From positions 523,475-587,474 of the forward strand of contig NW_003101659.1 in the NCBI RefSeq assembly GCF_000003855.2: 64,000 nucleotides of DNA. The letters run 5' to 3'. The DNA is from Blastomyces gilchristii SLH14081. Lineage: Eukaryota; Ascomycota; Eurotiomycetes; Onygenales; Ajellomycetaceae. The notes below the pieces were generated by a model. It was not told the origin of the DNA, searched no databases, and worked only from the letters and a program-made list of their open reading frames with translations. The translations under genes were made by a program, and so were the position numbers. Shown in pieces: positions 33,034 through 45,276 of the stretch (the first letter of the stretch is position 1; each line of letters begins with the position of its first letter).

Positions 33034-36000
33034 ATGGAGCGCGGGACCGAGGCGGGTGGTTCTGAGGATGTCAGCGACTTTCTTGACCGCATCCGTGAGC
33101 TGGGCAACAAGCGCGACAAGGAAGACGAAGAGCGCGCTAGAAAGCTAGAAGAAGAGATCATACAAGGCCGGAAAGAAAGACAGGCTAGAAGAGCTGGTAT
33201 AGTTTGCATTATCCCTATTTCCCTTGCCGCCAGCGCCCCGGTTTTGCGGCTTTATTTATTTACTCGGGAATTGGAATTCCCCTCTCTGCTGAGGGGACAC
33301 CGACAAAAAAAGACAATCAATAACCCGACATTTTATGATTTCCTGGCTAACAGCTTATGTTTCTATGTCAACGCAGAGCGTGCCCGATCCATATCCCCAA
33401 CCAAAGACTCCCCCGGCCCCTACAATACTTCCCCTTTGGCAGCAAGCGTGTCTCACTCCTCTCCCATACGCGCACAGTCAATTGAACCCCCGTTAACACT
33501 TCTCCCATCCCCACAAAAAGAAACTTCCGATACTACACTCGCAGCGAGGGAAATGGGGGATTCTGATGCGGCCAAAACAGACGATCTGGCGCGTAACTTT
33601 GCCAGACTATCAACATCATCACGGCCTTCCTCGCGAGGGTTGACTTGGCAGCAACGGCCTGGCTCTCGAGATATCGATACTGGTACGGTGCCGTTCCCAT
33701 CCTTCCATTCGCCTAAATCTACTGTCGAAACGCGTTTGGGGTCTACTTCCACACCGGACGCGGATCAAACTCCGTCTCGATCTCACATTGCCCAGTCGCT
33801 GGCTTCAAAGGACCCTACCTGGTTTCGACAGACAGCTGAGCGCGGAACTGGATCTCCTGCATATAGACGCGCCCAAGACAGTTCTATGTCGGATGTTTCT
33901 ATGATGAGCGGGAACACGAGGTTGCCTGGTTTTAGCAGAGAGTCGAAGGTAGACTCTGAGAAGGTAATAAACAACGATTATACCAGTGACCGTTCAGGGT
34001 CTCCGTCCAGGGGCAGTTCTGTATATGGCACTAGCAGCCTGGGAAACAGGTACTCCAGCATTTCTTCTGTCTCTACGACTGGTGGATTAGGGTCCCCGGT
34101 TCCGCTGTCCAGCACTCAGAGAGTAGAGTCGCGTGCGTCTTTCACTGCAAATGATCCTCACGCAACAGACCGTCTGGCAATGTCCCCGTCTCAAGGTCGG
34201 ATTGCTGCGGATCGACCCTCTTCTCCAACGAAAGGATTGGGTGGGTTTGTGCAAAGTGCTATGATGAAGCGGTCTGATAGCGTTTCAAAGAGATGGAGCC
34301 ACCAACAGGGGCGGGGCAGTGTAGCCTCCAAGCCAGTCTCCCAAACACCCACAACTCTACCTAAAGAAGCAAGCGATGAAGTGCCTCATCTTCCAAGTTC
34401 ACGCCCTGGCTCGAGCCACAGCGAAGCAACAACTATTCGCCAGCAAGGGAGGGGGGATCTGGAACGATCGAAATCACCCAATGATGCTTTCGTGAAACCG
34501 TCACTTCCTTCCCAGCCATTGTCGCGATCCGGTTCGATTAGCAATGCGGGAGACAAGCCGTCGGACTTGCCTGCCAGCCCATCAAAAACAATGGATTCGC
34601 GGCGATGGAGTCCCACGAAAGCCACTTGGTTGGAGAGTGCGCTAAACAAACCAGATTCTCCCAAGCCTAAACCGCAGTTTCAAGAGGAACCTGAATGGAA
34701 GAAAGGGTTAAGTAACAGACTCAGGCAAAACAAAGCTAGTGTCGATTTGGGAAGACCGGGATCTCTAAAATTCTCAGCGCAAAATGAGAACCAACCTCCA
34801 ACAGAATCGAAAGGTGCCTTATTCCAATCTTCCAGAGAATCTGAAAATCAGGATGCCCTAAACACAGCGAAATCTAGCCACCCAAGGCCACGTAACGCTC
34901 TAGAATCCGACAATGGAAGACTACGCATTGACTCAACGGCGAGTGAATCACAGGCTCCTGAAAACCCTCAGCAGCTTGATGGCCTGAAGTCAGGGGCTAT
35001 CGGTTCTCCCAAACAAAGTAGCGATAGTCCAGCGGTAGCGTCACCTGGAGGCCCTCAAAAGGGGATAGGATCCCTAGGGAAACTGTCAACCGAAGGGATT
35101 TCACCGAAACTGAAGCCTTCCACACCTCCCTTAAATGACTTCAGAGCGAACTTGCGCCGTCGCGAAATAGCAGACGAAGCTTCCAACAAAGATGAGCCGG
35201 AGTTCAAGAATGTTTTTGGAAAGCTAAGGAGGACCGAAACGAAAAACTATGTCGCACCCGACGTATTGAAAGATAACATTCTACGAGGCAAAGCCGGCCT
35301 GAACGCAACAGGAGGACCGAAAAGGTCTGATAAAGTGGACGAATTCAAGGAAAGTATTCTTAAACAGAAAGAGGCAATGAAAGCTGGTGGAGGTTCGATC
35401 CGACGCCCAACTATTGGAGATAGCAGGTCTCCTTCCCCGGACAAACCGTCGCCTGAGATCCCGGAGGCCATTGCAAGGCGGAGAGCCATGACAAAGTCCA
35501 GAAGTGGAAGTATTATTCCTAACTTTTCGGGGAACGGCACACTCTTGAATCCAGCCGAACAGCCCAAAGCTGGAAGTCCTTCAAGAGAAGTAAAGCTGGC
35601 CGGAGCCGTTGGGTCGGACATTCAAGGCCGTGCCAGTAATGTCGTCCCTGCTGCTACCCCGGGCTTCCAATCCCCTACCTCAAAACCTTCGGAAAACAGC
35701 CTAGAAGGTGGAAAACCTGAGCTAGGCAAGCGCTCACCAAATTTATCATCTGGAAAATTCGATGTTACCACCGCAAAACTAGATCAGAAGACTGATTTTT
35801 CGCTGCCACATTCGACGACGACGGAATCGAATAGCGGCCGGGTCAGTCCTGACCGGTCCTCAAAAGTGTCAAGTTTTGCGTCCACGTACGATCATAGTGC
35901 TAGTCAAGGGAAACCCAGCGCCCCACGTGCACGTTCTGGTACGGGGAAACTTGCTGATAGGTTGAACCCTGCTTTAGCAGGCCTCTTATCCCGCGGACCT

Positions 36001-38076
36001 CCTTCTAGCAACGGGTCATCTAGCGGTTCGAATGATAAACCATCACTGCCAACATCCTTACATTCTGGGTCGTCTGAGCCATCTACACCAGGGAAGTTGA
36101 CGCACACCACAAAAGGTCGAGCAAAGGGACCGAAAAGAAGGCTACCACAGTCTGCAAAGCCTGAACCGAAAGCACAGCAGAATGAAGATAAAACACCCTC
36201 AAAAGTCGAAGTAACGACATCGTGGCGATTGCCTGATGCCAACTCTAGTGGTGATAAATTCGGCCTGGATGCTTCACCTACCAAAGAAGATGTGAGATCA
36301 TTACTCAGAGGGTTCCCGTCGAGCAGGGGGGAGTCGGACGTGGCTAATGTACTCTTCACACCAAGTGAACTGAAACAAACCAAAGATAAACCACTGGTAT
36401 CCTCGAAGTCTCCTGATCTTAGAAAGTTTACTCCTACTGGCAATGGTCCTCAAAGAACCGATTCAGAAAACGACGGGACTGAGCCCAAGTTGGAATTACT
36501 TTCTTCGAAAAAATACGTGGAGGTCGACTCTCTTCCCCCTACCCCAACTCCACGAAGAACCACTTCCAGTGACAGTTTCAAGTCTGAGGGAAAGCCAAGT
36601 CCACCTCCCAAACCTGCTGCGATTTCACCCCCAGCAGCAAATTCTCTAGGCCAAAAGAGTCTTCCTCCCTTCCCACCAGAACGTATTGACTCCCCTCCTG
36701 TACCTCCGAAACATTCTAGCCCCACGCTTGCTAGACAAAAGTCAACCTTGATTGGCTCTAAAATATCGCCATTCCCCGAGTCATCGGAAGCAGTTAATGT
36801 CTTTTCAAGTTTCTTCGACGCTATGCCAAAAGCAAGTGATAAAGTTGAAGTCGACCCTCAGTCGGTATTAATGTCACGACCGGATGTATATCCCAAAATC
36901 AGCACAATATCGAAGCAAATATGGGAGATCACTGGCGATGGGAAGCGGAAGGATCTTCCAGCTAACCAAGGGTATATACTCTTTGAACAAAGCATGTATC
37001 TATGCGTGCATGTTTTCGATGTAGCAGGGGGTTCTAAAACCACTCAAGTTCATCTTTGGTGCGGCGACGAAGTAGCTGAGGCGGCCATTGAGGACGCACA
37101 GCTATTTGCTCGCAAGGTTGCCCGGGAAAATAGCTGTAAGCTTGAGCTCGTCAAGCAAGGAAAAGAGGCGCCAAGTTTCATTCAAGCTCTCGGCGGCATT
37201 ATCATCACGCGTCGTGGCTCGGGGAGTCGCACCAATTCTTCTGCAATGTATATGCTCTGTGGCCGCCGACATATGGGCCAGATTGCCTTTGATGAAGTCG
37301 ATCTGGCCGCTTCGAGTCTATGTTCCGGCTATCCGTACCTAATCTCTGCTAAATTCGGCAAGCTGTACCTCTGGCAAGGTCGTGGAAGTACAGCTGATGA
37401 GCTGGGCTGCGCCAGACTTATAGGTATGGACCTGGGCTTAACAGGTGAAATCGAGGAAGTCATTGAAGGCAAGGAACCACCGGGATTCTTCGAGACCTTT
37501 CCGGACACTTTCCAACCAACCGCGGGTCAAACGGCAGATCATTGGAAATTGAAGCCCACGAACGGGAAATATTGCTGCCGACTTTACCGCATAGACTATG
37601 AACTTGGGCAGAGGTTTGGATCTGGCTTTTGGAGTCGTCGCGGGACCTCGTCGCCCGTAACGAGGCCGAATGATATTGTGCAGGAAATCGAACCGTTCTG
37701 CCAGCGCGATCTCGACCCCAATTACATTCACATCTTGGATACCTTCTTTGAGATTTTTGTGTAAGTAGAACCCGTATTCCTCAATTCTGGAACCTTTTTA
37801 CCGTTCCATTTACTTACTCTTTGTAGTATTGTTGGAGATCGAGCCCACGCGCGATCCGCAGAATTCGCCTCCGCATTGATATTCGCGCAGGAATACAGCA
37901 TCATGGCTGTATCTCTGCAAGACCGGCCATTCCTGCCCAACAGCAGCGTCGTGATTTACGGACTTCCAAACGAATGTAAGCGGGCATTCAGAAAGTGGGA
38001 AGATCGGGGCATGGTATCTCCAAGAAAGACGCCAACCGTTATACCCCTTAATGCTGCTATAGAAGCGATTCGGTGA
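33034..38076 (+). CDS. Large gelsolin-repeat protein with DUF4045-like N-terminus
   Basis: Probable actin-regulating protein. Three exons: 33034-33196, 33377-37760 and 37827-38076, giving 1598 residues. A charged N-terminal helix (DFLDRIRELGNKRDKEDEER) matches the start of DUF4045-type fungal proteins. About 1100 residues of Ser/Pro/Lys-rich disordered sequence follow, containing short conserved islands such as DFRANLRRREI and VDEFKESILKQKEAM. The last 350 residues form gelsolin-like repeats (HLWCGDEVAEAAIEDAQLFARK, YLWQGRGSTADELGCARLIG, HILDTFFEIFVIVGDRAHAR). The first intron (33197-33376, 180 nt) is a multiple of three with no stop, so retention would insert 60 residues; it has GTATAG and CGCAG ends. 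The last intron restores FEIFVIVGDRAHA. Start and C-terminus are well supported; the exact repeat count is not. Confidence 0.86.
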
Positions 38077-39207
38077 TTTTATATTTGTTTTCTTCACTCT
38101 GCTTGCCGTTTTGGAGGAGGTTGATCAGCTAGCCTCCTCCTCATTATGGACTTGTTTTTTGTTTATTTAATCCATTTTCTTGCATTAATTTCCATAGCGG
38201 AGCTCGTTTTCATGTCTTTTTTTGTCTCTTGATTTTGATGTGATCTTGGTGCTACATTCTCTGTCCTCTATTCTCTTTTCTTTTCTTGTCTGACTTTTGC
38301 TTCTCTGGTTGGTTGGCTGTTTCCTGTTATACAATAATGTGCATGACAGCGTGTAAGAGGGATCCCCCTCTTTCTGGCTGATCTCAGATCTCAGCTTTTT
38401 CGGATCTGTGTAAAAAGGTTGATGCATTGCATTGGTGTTTGTTAGGGTGCGGGGAGGTGGTTGGGTTGAGGACCCTGGCGAGGGGCTGTTTCTTCTCATG
38501 TAAAAATTAAGAGACGACTTCTATACATACGACATGTATCGCTATATTGTTAATCGCATTATGAACAATACACGCTTCTCCTGAGAGTGAGGTAGTACGG
38601 AGTACATGCTCTGGGGCTTATGGCTTGATATCAACCTTTGCTAGTTGCATAGCAGGCGGAACAATGCATTAGGTGCAATGCCACAGCGGAAGAAGGAAAA
38701 TAAATCATGTGAATATGAAAGAAATATGAAGTATCACAACCATAAGTGCATCTTTTTTTTCTTTTTGCCCGTTATGTTTCTGCTCGTTTTGGCGTTGCTA
38801 GGCAGGCCTCACTAAATCTTTGTAAACGCCTCGGCGAGCTTCGGTTCCGAACTTCATCAGTGACAACATCCACACGCAGGCAGAGAGCTAGACCCTCTCA
38901 CGCACAACAAGCCTACAAGACAGCTAGTATATCCAGTCCTCAGAGGGCTAGGACGACGAAAGTGCGCATACTGTGACCCTGCCAAAGAGTTAACTACTGC
39001 GGGCGCGTTGCCACAACTTCACTTCCGCTATCCAACCCCATGCGCTGGAGCGGCAAGCCTTCAGCAGCCAACGTCTAATCACATCACACAATATCACAAG
39101 AAAATCCACTCTAAGGCCACACAATACGTTATTCCTATCACGATCGAATTCCCCGACTCCTTTGCTACGCCGATCGTGATTGCGTTGATCTAATAGACAA
39201 GCCCACC
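38077..39207. other. Intergenic region upstream of ALO1
   Basis: About 1.1 kb between tandem genes. The left end is T/C-rich, as for a 3' untranslated region. GTACGGAGTACATG occurs at 38595-38608 and again at 41101. No gene was recognised. Confidence 0.5.
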
Positions 39208-40983
39208 ATGGACCCCCACATCGCCCATGAGCTCTCAAAACTTGACCCCGCCATCCCCTTCCGCGCCTCATCCTCCCACCTGCATCACACATGGGCAAAG
39301 ACATTCTACTGGCGCCCAGAACTCTACATACAACCTGAATCAGTTCCAGAGCTTCAAAAAGTTGTCACGCTCGCTCGCCGGTGTCGCCGCCGACTGGTCA
39401 CAGTCGGAAGCGCACACTCGCCATCAGACCTCACCTGCACCTCCGCCTGGCTCATCAACCTCGACAATTTCCGCCGTATCCTCTCCTTCTCGCGCGACAC
39501 GGGAATTGTGACAGTCGAGGCGGGCATACGACTGCGTGATCTTGGTGTCGAGCTGGAGAAATATGACCTCACGCTGCCAAATCTAGGTAGCATTGACGAG
39601 CAGAGTATTGCCGGCGTGATCTCGACGGGGACCCATGGCAGCTCATTGAGATACGGACTGCTGTCACAGTCCGTGCTGGCGCTGAACATTCTCCTAGCTA
39701 ACGGGCAGGTGGTGCGCTGTAGTGCTGAGAGCAATGTGGAGCTCTTCCGCGCCGCCCTCTTGTCGCTAGGCGCAATCGGCATCATTACGGAAATGACACT
39801 GCAGACGGTACCAAGCTTTAAAATAGCATGGCAGCAATCTGTACAGAAGTTACCACAAGTACTAGAATCGTGGGATAAGGGTCTCTGGACATCTTCGGAG
39901 TATGTGCGCGTCTGGTGGTTGCCGTATTGGAAGCGGGCGATCGTCTGGCGCGCGGATAAAACGGAACTACCCCTCCGCCAGCCACCAGCCAACTTCTACG
40001 GCGGCCGTGTTGGTAATTTTATTTACCATAGTTTATTATATCTCTCCAATTATTGTCCGCGAATTCTCCCCTGGGTCGAATGGTTTGTTTTCGGTATGCA
40101 ATATGGTTTTAGGGCTGGTAAACTGACCGCTTCGGCTGTGGAGCCTGGTCGAACAGGCCTGCTCATGAACTGCCTGTACTCCCAGTTCGTCAATGAGTGG
40201 GCACTACCATTAGAAAAGGGACCAGAAGCTATCACTCGACTTTCAGCCTGGCTAAATGGTGATGCGGCTACTGCCCAGATCCCATTCAGCTCCGAAGGGC
40301 TCTGGGTGCATGCTCCCATTGAAGTGCGCGTCTCTGATACATCCAAAGCCAACACGCCACGCCCTTATCTGGACCCAACCTGCGTATCGGGACCCACACT
40401 ATTTCTCAATGCGACTCTTTACCGCCCGCACCTGCGGGACCCGCCCTGTACGGCCAGGTACTACGAGGCGTTCGAATGGTTAATGCGAGAGATGGGTGGA
40501 CGTCCGCATTGGGCCAAAAACTTCAGTTCCGGTACTGGGCAGAAGGAAATAAGCCAAATGTACGGGCGCGATCTAGAAGAGTGGTTAAGAGTGCGCAAGT
40601 CGGCTGACCTGGATGGGATGTTCTTGGGTGGATGGCATCTGAGGAATTTATTTCCTCCGCCGTCTGAAGATGCGGATGATGAAGATGGAGGCAACTCATT
40701 CTGGCTTGCGGAGCGGGAAAAGTCGCGACAGAAACTTAAGGGTGTTCGTGGTGCTGGGGATGCATTTGAATATATTGGCGACAGGAAATGGGCGGATGAT
40801 CCTTCATCTAAAGCAGCCTCTAGCACTGGTGAGCACCGACAGACTAAAAGCACGTTGGTCGCTGAGAAAGATCATAACGAGGGTCCGCTTGACCCGCCCA
40901 GCCCACCGACGACAGCGGCGAGTGAGGAGAGCTTTGATCATCTAGCTCATGGGGAAGCTAGTGTCATGCTCGAGCAGAGTTAG
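39208..40983 (+). CDS. ALO1: D-arabinono-1,4-lactone oxidase
   Basis: Flavoprotein that makes D-erythroascorbate, the fungal ascorbate analogue, in the mitochondrial membrane by oxidising D-arabinono-1,4-lactone. A single exon encodes 591 residues, about 65 longer than the yeast enzyme. The VAO-type FAD-binding domain shows VGSAHSPSDL (His is the likely covalent FAD attachment site), AGIRLRDLGVELEKYDL and GTHGSS. The C-terminal ALO domain has GRPHWAKNF and a Leu-Arg-rich end with GMFLGGWHLRNLF. The extra length is an acidic insertion (DADDEDGG) and a disordered Ser/Thr/Pro tail after the catalytic domain. The start is a well-placed ATG (CACCATGG). Intronless. Identity is firm. Confidence 0.94.
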   Translation: MDPHIAHELSKLDPAIPFRASSSHLHHTWAKTFYWRPELYIQPESVPELQKVVTLARRCRRRLVTVGSAHSPSDLTCTSAWLINLDNFRRILSFSRDTGIVTVEAGIRLRDLGVELEKYDLTLPNLGSIDEQSIAGVISTGTHGSSLRYGLLSQSVLALNILLANGQVVRCSAESNVELFRAALLSLGAIGIITEMTLQTVPSFKIAWQQSVQKLPQVLESWDKGLWTSSEYVRVWWLPYWKRAIVWRADKTELPLRQPPANFYGGRVGNFIYHSLLYLSNYCPRILPWVEWFVFGMQYGFRAGKLTASAVEPGRTGLLMNCLYSQFVNEWALPLEKGPEAITRLSAWLNGDAATAQIPFSSEGLWVHAPIEVRVSDTSKANTPRPYLDPTCVSGPTLFLNATLYRPHLRDPPCTARYYEAFEWLMREMGGRPHWAKNFSSGTGQKEISQMYGRDLEEWLRVRKSADLDGMFLGGWHLRNLFPPPSEDADDEDGGNSFWLAEREKSRQKLKGVRGAGDAFEYIGDRKWADDPSSKAASSTGEHRQTKSTLVAEKDHNEGPLDPPSPPTTAASEESFDHLAHGEASVMLEQS

Positions 40984-41147
40984 CAGTTGCTTCGCTGGCT
41001 AGCTTTTTACTCTTTTGATAACTTGGCTGGGATTTGTAGCTAGCTACCTTAGATGGGCGTCATGTTACTAACATTATGTTCCTACTTGATATAACTTACT
41101 GTACGGAGTACATGTGCACTAAGCTCTCCCCGCTGTTGTTTTCTCTT

Positions 41148-41198
<51 letters not shown>

Positions 41199-44100
41199 CC
41201 GTTCGTTGGATTCTAACTAGTTGAACAGGCGCCAGGGCAAGTAGTTTTCACAATATGAAATATCTCATTACCTCCAAACAAGCTTCCTCGTAGACTAAAG
41301 GGGGATGTCTGTACTCCTATAAACGCCCGTCTCTCCCCACTACTACCAACCCTATAATTGTCTCTCCACCTTTCCATCCGTCCTTCTCTCAACCCAATTT
41401 CTCCGTAAATGGACATCATTAGATGTAGTGAAGTTACATGTTGACGTGGACGGCGCCAACAGGTCGAGCTGTTTTCCTCCGCTTAAGTGGACTTTGAGTT
41501 GGGCACCGAACCAAGGAATGTATGTAGTAATCAATACATCAGTTCCTCAACTGATGGCGTGATGCCCAGGTGAGTGTGGTAATTTTCCTCCTTTTAGTTA
41601 ATGAACTAAGTAGTGAGCTGCGGCCGACTTTGGATTTAAGTTCCGCTACTCGGTTTAGCCCCCTCCGTTGGTTTGGTATCTGGGATCCTTTAATCCTGTA
41701 GCTGCCGGAAAATGGAACACTTTGACGCAAATAATAGTTCCATCTCATAAACGAATAGACTCCTGCCATTACCGTTCGACTGTTTCATGTCTGCATGGCC
41801 TTGGTTACGCGAGTGAAAACCCCCACGTTTACTTACCTGCATGTTTCCTGTGGAGTGGAGGACAAATCTCAGCAGCACAACCCTCCTTTTTCCTGGACGT
41901 CCCTCCGTTCCTCGTTTGCCGATTTTGCGCCTCATCCATCTCCAATTCGACAAATCGATGAAATGTAGGCTTCCAAAAACACCGAAATGATCGTGTTTAC
42001 AACGTAAGTAGCCAGGGCCTATGGTCCTAAACCTCTCTTCATTCCAGTCATCAGTTCTGCTTTTCTGATACTGCTTCCTCTGGCGCCATGGCGTCCCGAT
42101 CCTCCTAAGTAAGAGGGACCAAGAAAAGCCATATAAAAAGCAAATAAAACGACAAGAGGCGAGGACTGTATCGCGTGCTGGCAAGTGCGGAATTTAACTT
42201 TGCAAGGTCACGGATAGAAAGGTGGTTCGACAACCGATGGTCGAAGCTGTCTGGTCGATCATAGCGTCTGCATCTTCTCATTAACCGTTGCTCCTATCTC
42301 GTGACGCCTTTTGTTGTCGCCTATCGTGTTTTACCTTTTGCTCTTCACTCTTTCCTTGGATGCAAAAATCCTCTGTGGCTTTTTTCTGTTCGGGACATCT
42401 AGCGCTGGAGGTAACGCATGAAATAAGATCTTTTAAGTCGAGGATGAAGATTGTTTACATGCTGCTGCAAAACATGTACTGCGGGACATCTCCAAAGCAT
42501 ATCATCCATGATCTCCCCAACAAGGCAAGAAGAGAGCGGAGATCCTGCAGGGTTAGATTTGTCGGTTACCAGTAGGAGAGCTACCAAAGCTAAAACAAAA
42601 TAAGGCTCGCAAAGAAAAACGGGGCCTTCGCTGTCCTTGGTAGTTAGCTCCAATCGTATGCACAGGACAAAAACCGGCGGCCCGCTCGCGGGGTAATGCG
42701 TTTAAAGGGCATTTGCGCCAGGTTAACCGCACCACCTCGGTCTCTCGAATATGAAGAACTCGTTCCCGTGGATTTCTGCAACCGCTGAAGGTAGGCCGAG
42801 AATGTCACTAGAATTCAGTTTTGTTTGGCACATGCGGCTCATGATGAAAGCTCCCATCCTAGTCATAGATCATACACTTCAGATTTATGAATTAATTCCC
42901 CGAGGCAACGGGTTACAGGAGGATTTGGGGAAGGAGTGTACCGGGTATAGAAAGATGCCCCCTCTTCCTCCCTACTTTTCTGTCAGAACAACCAACACGC
43001 TCTGTTTGACATGGGTGTCGGCACTGGATGCCATCCTTGAGCATGCACACTAAATTAGCAGCCTCGCCGTGTTGTTGTTCAGATTAACTCTGTTGGGGCC
43101 ACTCTAATCCCTCGCATATTGGACGCAGACAGGGGGAAGGGAGAGGGGGGGGAGAAAAAAGAAATAAAATCCAACTTGAATCCGGAAGGCTTCCTAACAG
43201 TTCATTTGTATCGATATCGCGCAGGGATGCAAGTGCATGCCAAGCGCCTTTAGAACGCGAACGAGGCGGCATGAACTGTTGGAGAAAGGCGCCACGGAGG
43301 GACACGGAAACAATACTTCTAACCAGGCTGCGTAGTGATGAATGGACTAAGAGTCTTATCCTATCTGCTCAGCCGAATGCTGCGTTTATATGACGACATT
43401 AGAGAGACACGGCCGAAAACTATTTTCCATGTAGCTTATGCAGCTAGCCGCTCTAAGAACGGCGACAGATAGTACCTTCATGTCAGCCCTGATGTAAATT
43501 TCACTCGAGAAGACCAAATTTATGAGGGTAAACAGGGCGTTAACGCCTTTTCCGTTCTCGGATATTCACATCGATCAACAGCCCGCCTTGGGGAGGAATA
43601 TAGTTACTCGTCCTTCTGTACCAGAAACCAGAGGTGTATGCATATACGTACAGCATGCACGTTGAGTTGCAGGTGTAAGCCTGAACTGAGATGTCGTATT
43701 CCCAATAGCAGCACTTCGATGCCAGCCATATCCTGGGTTGCCTACCTGCGGGTTGCTACTACACCAGCTGCCGCCATCGATATTTTGTTAGTATCCCCGC
43801 CGCCGCGCTTCGTCGACGAGCAAAAATTTGAGTAGAGACGGTTAGCGAGGAATCATGTGACTCTGCGTTGAGCCTCCGTATATTGGCTTTGTCTGTAGAG
43901 AATTTGTCAACTATCGTGGGTGGAACTGGGATGTGCAAAAAGTTTGCTGTTGGGGGTATTTATATGCCCCGATCAAGAACGGCGCGGTGTCTTAAGCCAC
44001 ATAGCTCTCTAGTCTGCCACCTTTCTAAGCCTGTCTTCATGAAGAAAACACTGGCGCTGGCAGTATCCGTTTACATATTTACAAATATGTGTGCATATCG

Positions 44101-45276
44101 GCTGGTGTCCAAAACGCCTAAACCCCCCTTTTGGGAGATTTTCCTCTGCCATCGCTTCCCTGGCCACTAGTTAATGTCCGGTTGCTGAGGATGATATCTG
44201 GGCCGAATAATAGTAAAACGATTCAGATGACCAGATTTATGCGGTTAGATTAGAGAAACATCGGGCTGTAGGCTGAGTCAAATAGCTAACAACTCGAAGG
44301 TTGTTAAGGTTAGTGGGCCAAACTTCACAGGCTGCCAAGGGCAATTTTCGGGTATTCAAAATAGGGCCATCAATTGGGGCAACTGTGGAATATCCGTCTG
44401 GTTCAAAAGGGTGCGGTGCTCTGCCTGCCTATCATTTTCGATGCAATGTTGCCTGTTAAAAATCTTTCGTGTCTATCGTCTGAGTCCCCCTTAGTTGCCC
44501 CTCATCTGGTTGACCATAGATGATCGATTCTCTAGCACGGAGAGCTGCCTTCACGGTGTTCCATAGGAAGGCCCTAGTTGAGTTATCGCAAGGCCGCCGA
44601 GAGGAGGAGAGACACCATGAGCTACTCTTAATCCTCGACGATTGATGCCCAAAACGTCGACCCCAGCACCCTGCAGAGAAACAGACAGCATTCATCCACT
44701 AACTCCGATTTCGTCGAAATCTTAGCTCACTGCCCCGCTTCTCCTTGGGGTCAGATCGGGCCGCTTTGGATATTTCGTGTCCCTACCTCAATACCCCACG
44801 CAATGCTTTGGTGCAAGTCACGCTGACACAAAACACACGGTGGTATTATTGCGCAGTCCACAGCCCTCACCCCTAATGAAAGGCGCGCTAATTCAGACTT
44901 CCCTATGTTGCTTCGAATAAGACGGGCGCGCCATTGTGGGATGAGAGAAAAAATGTGGAAGGGGTTAATGCCTGGCGAGAAATATTCTGATGGCATCATA
45001 ACCGGAGCTGTTTCCACGTCACAGCATTGTACTGTACTATAAGTACGAGGAAGAAGTGGTGTGGGAAAGAAAAGGCGGGTTGGATGCAGAAAGAAGAACT
45101 TGGCCTTGTCACTCCCTATAATCGTTGTCAGCTCTTTTCTATATCTTATCTTTCCTCTCTCCCTGCAAATCTACCCTTTCCGTGAGGTCTCGCTGGCACG
45201 TATTCAGTTCCCCTAACATCGCCCTTACTTTTATCCCTTGTTACCACACGTAATCCCTCAATAGCAGGACGCCCCA
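40984..45276. other. Long intergenic region upstream of Zn2Cys6 gene
   Basis: About 4.3 kb without a supportable gene. Open frames at 41668-41961, 41690-42184 (minus), 42288-42575, 42751-43053 and 43868-44170 show no recognisable motif. A TATA-like CTATAAGTA near 45038, about 240 bases before the next ATG, may belong to the transcription-factor gene. The size suggests an extended promoter or an unrecognised non-coding RNA. Confidence 0.4.
41149..41198. repeat. TA dinucleotide run followed by T28 tract
   Basis: Eleven TA units (41149-41170) run directly into 28 consecutive T (41171-41198), about 170 bases after the ALO1 stop codon. This is a simple sequence prone to slippage and to assembly error. 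Confidence 0.95.

Noticed and set aside
42288..43053. Two plus-strand open frames that could be exons of one gene
   Set aside because: No splice plan gives a recognisable protein, and neither frame contains a known motif.
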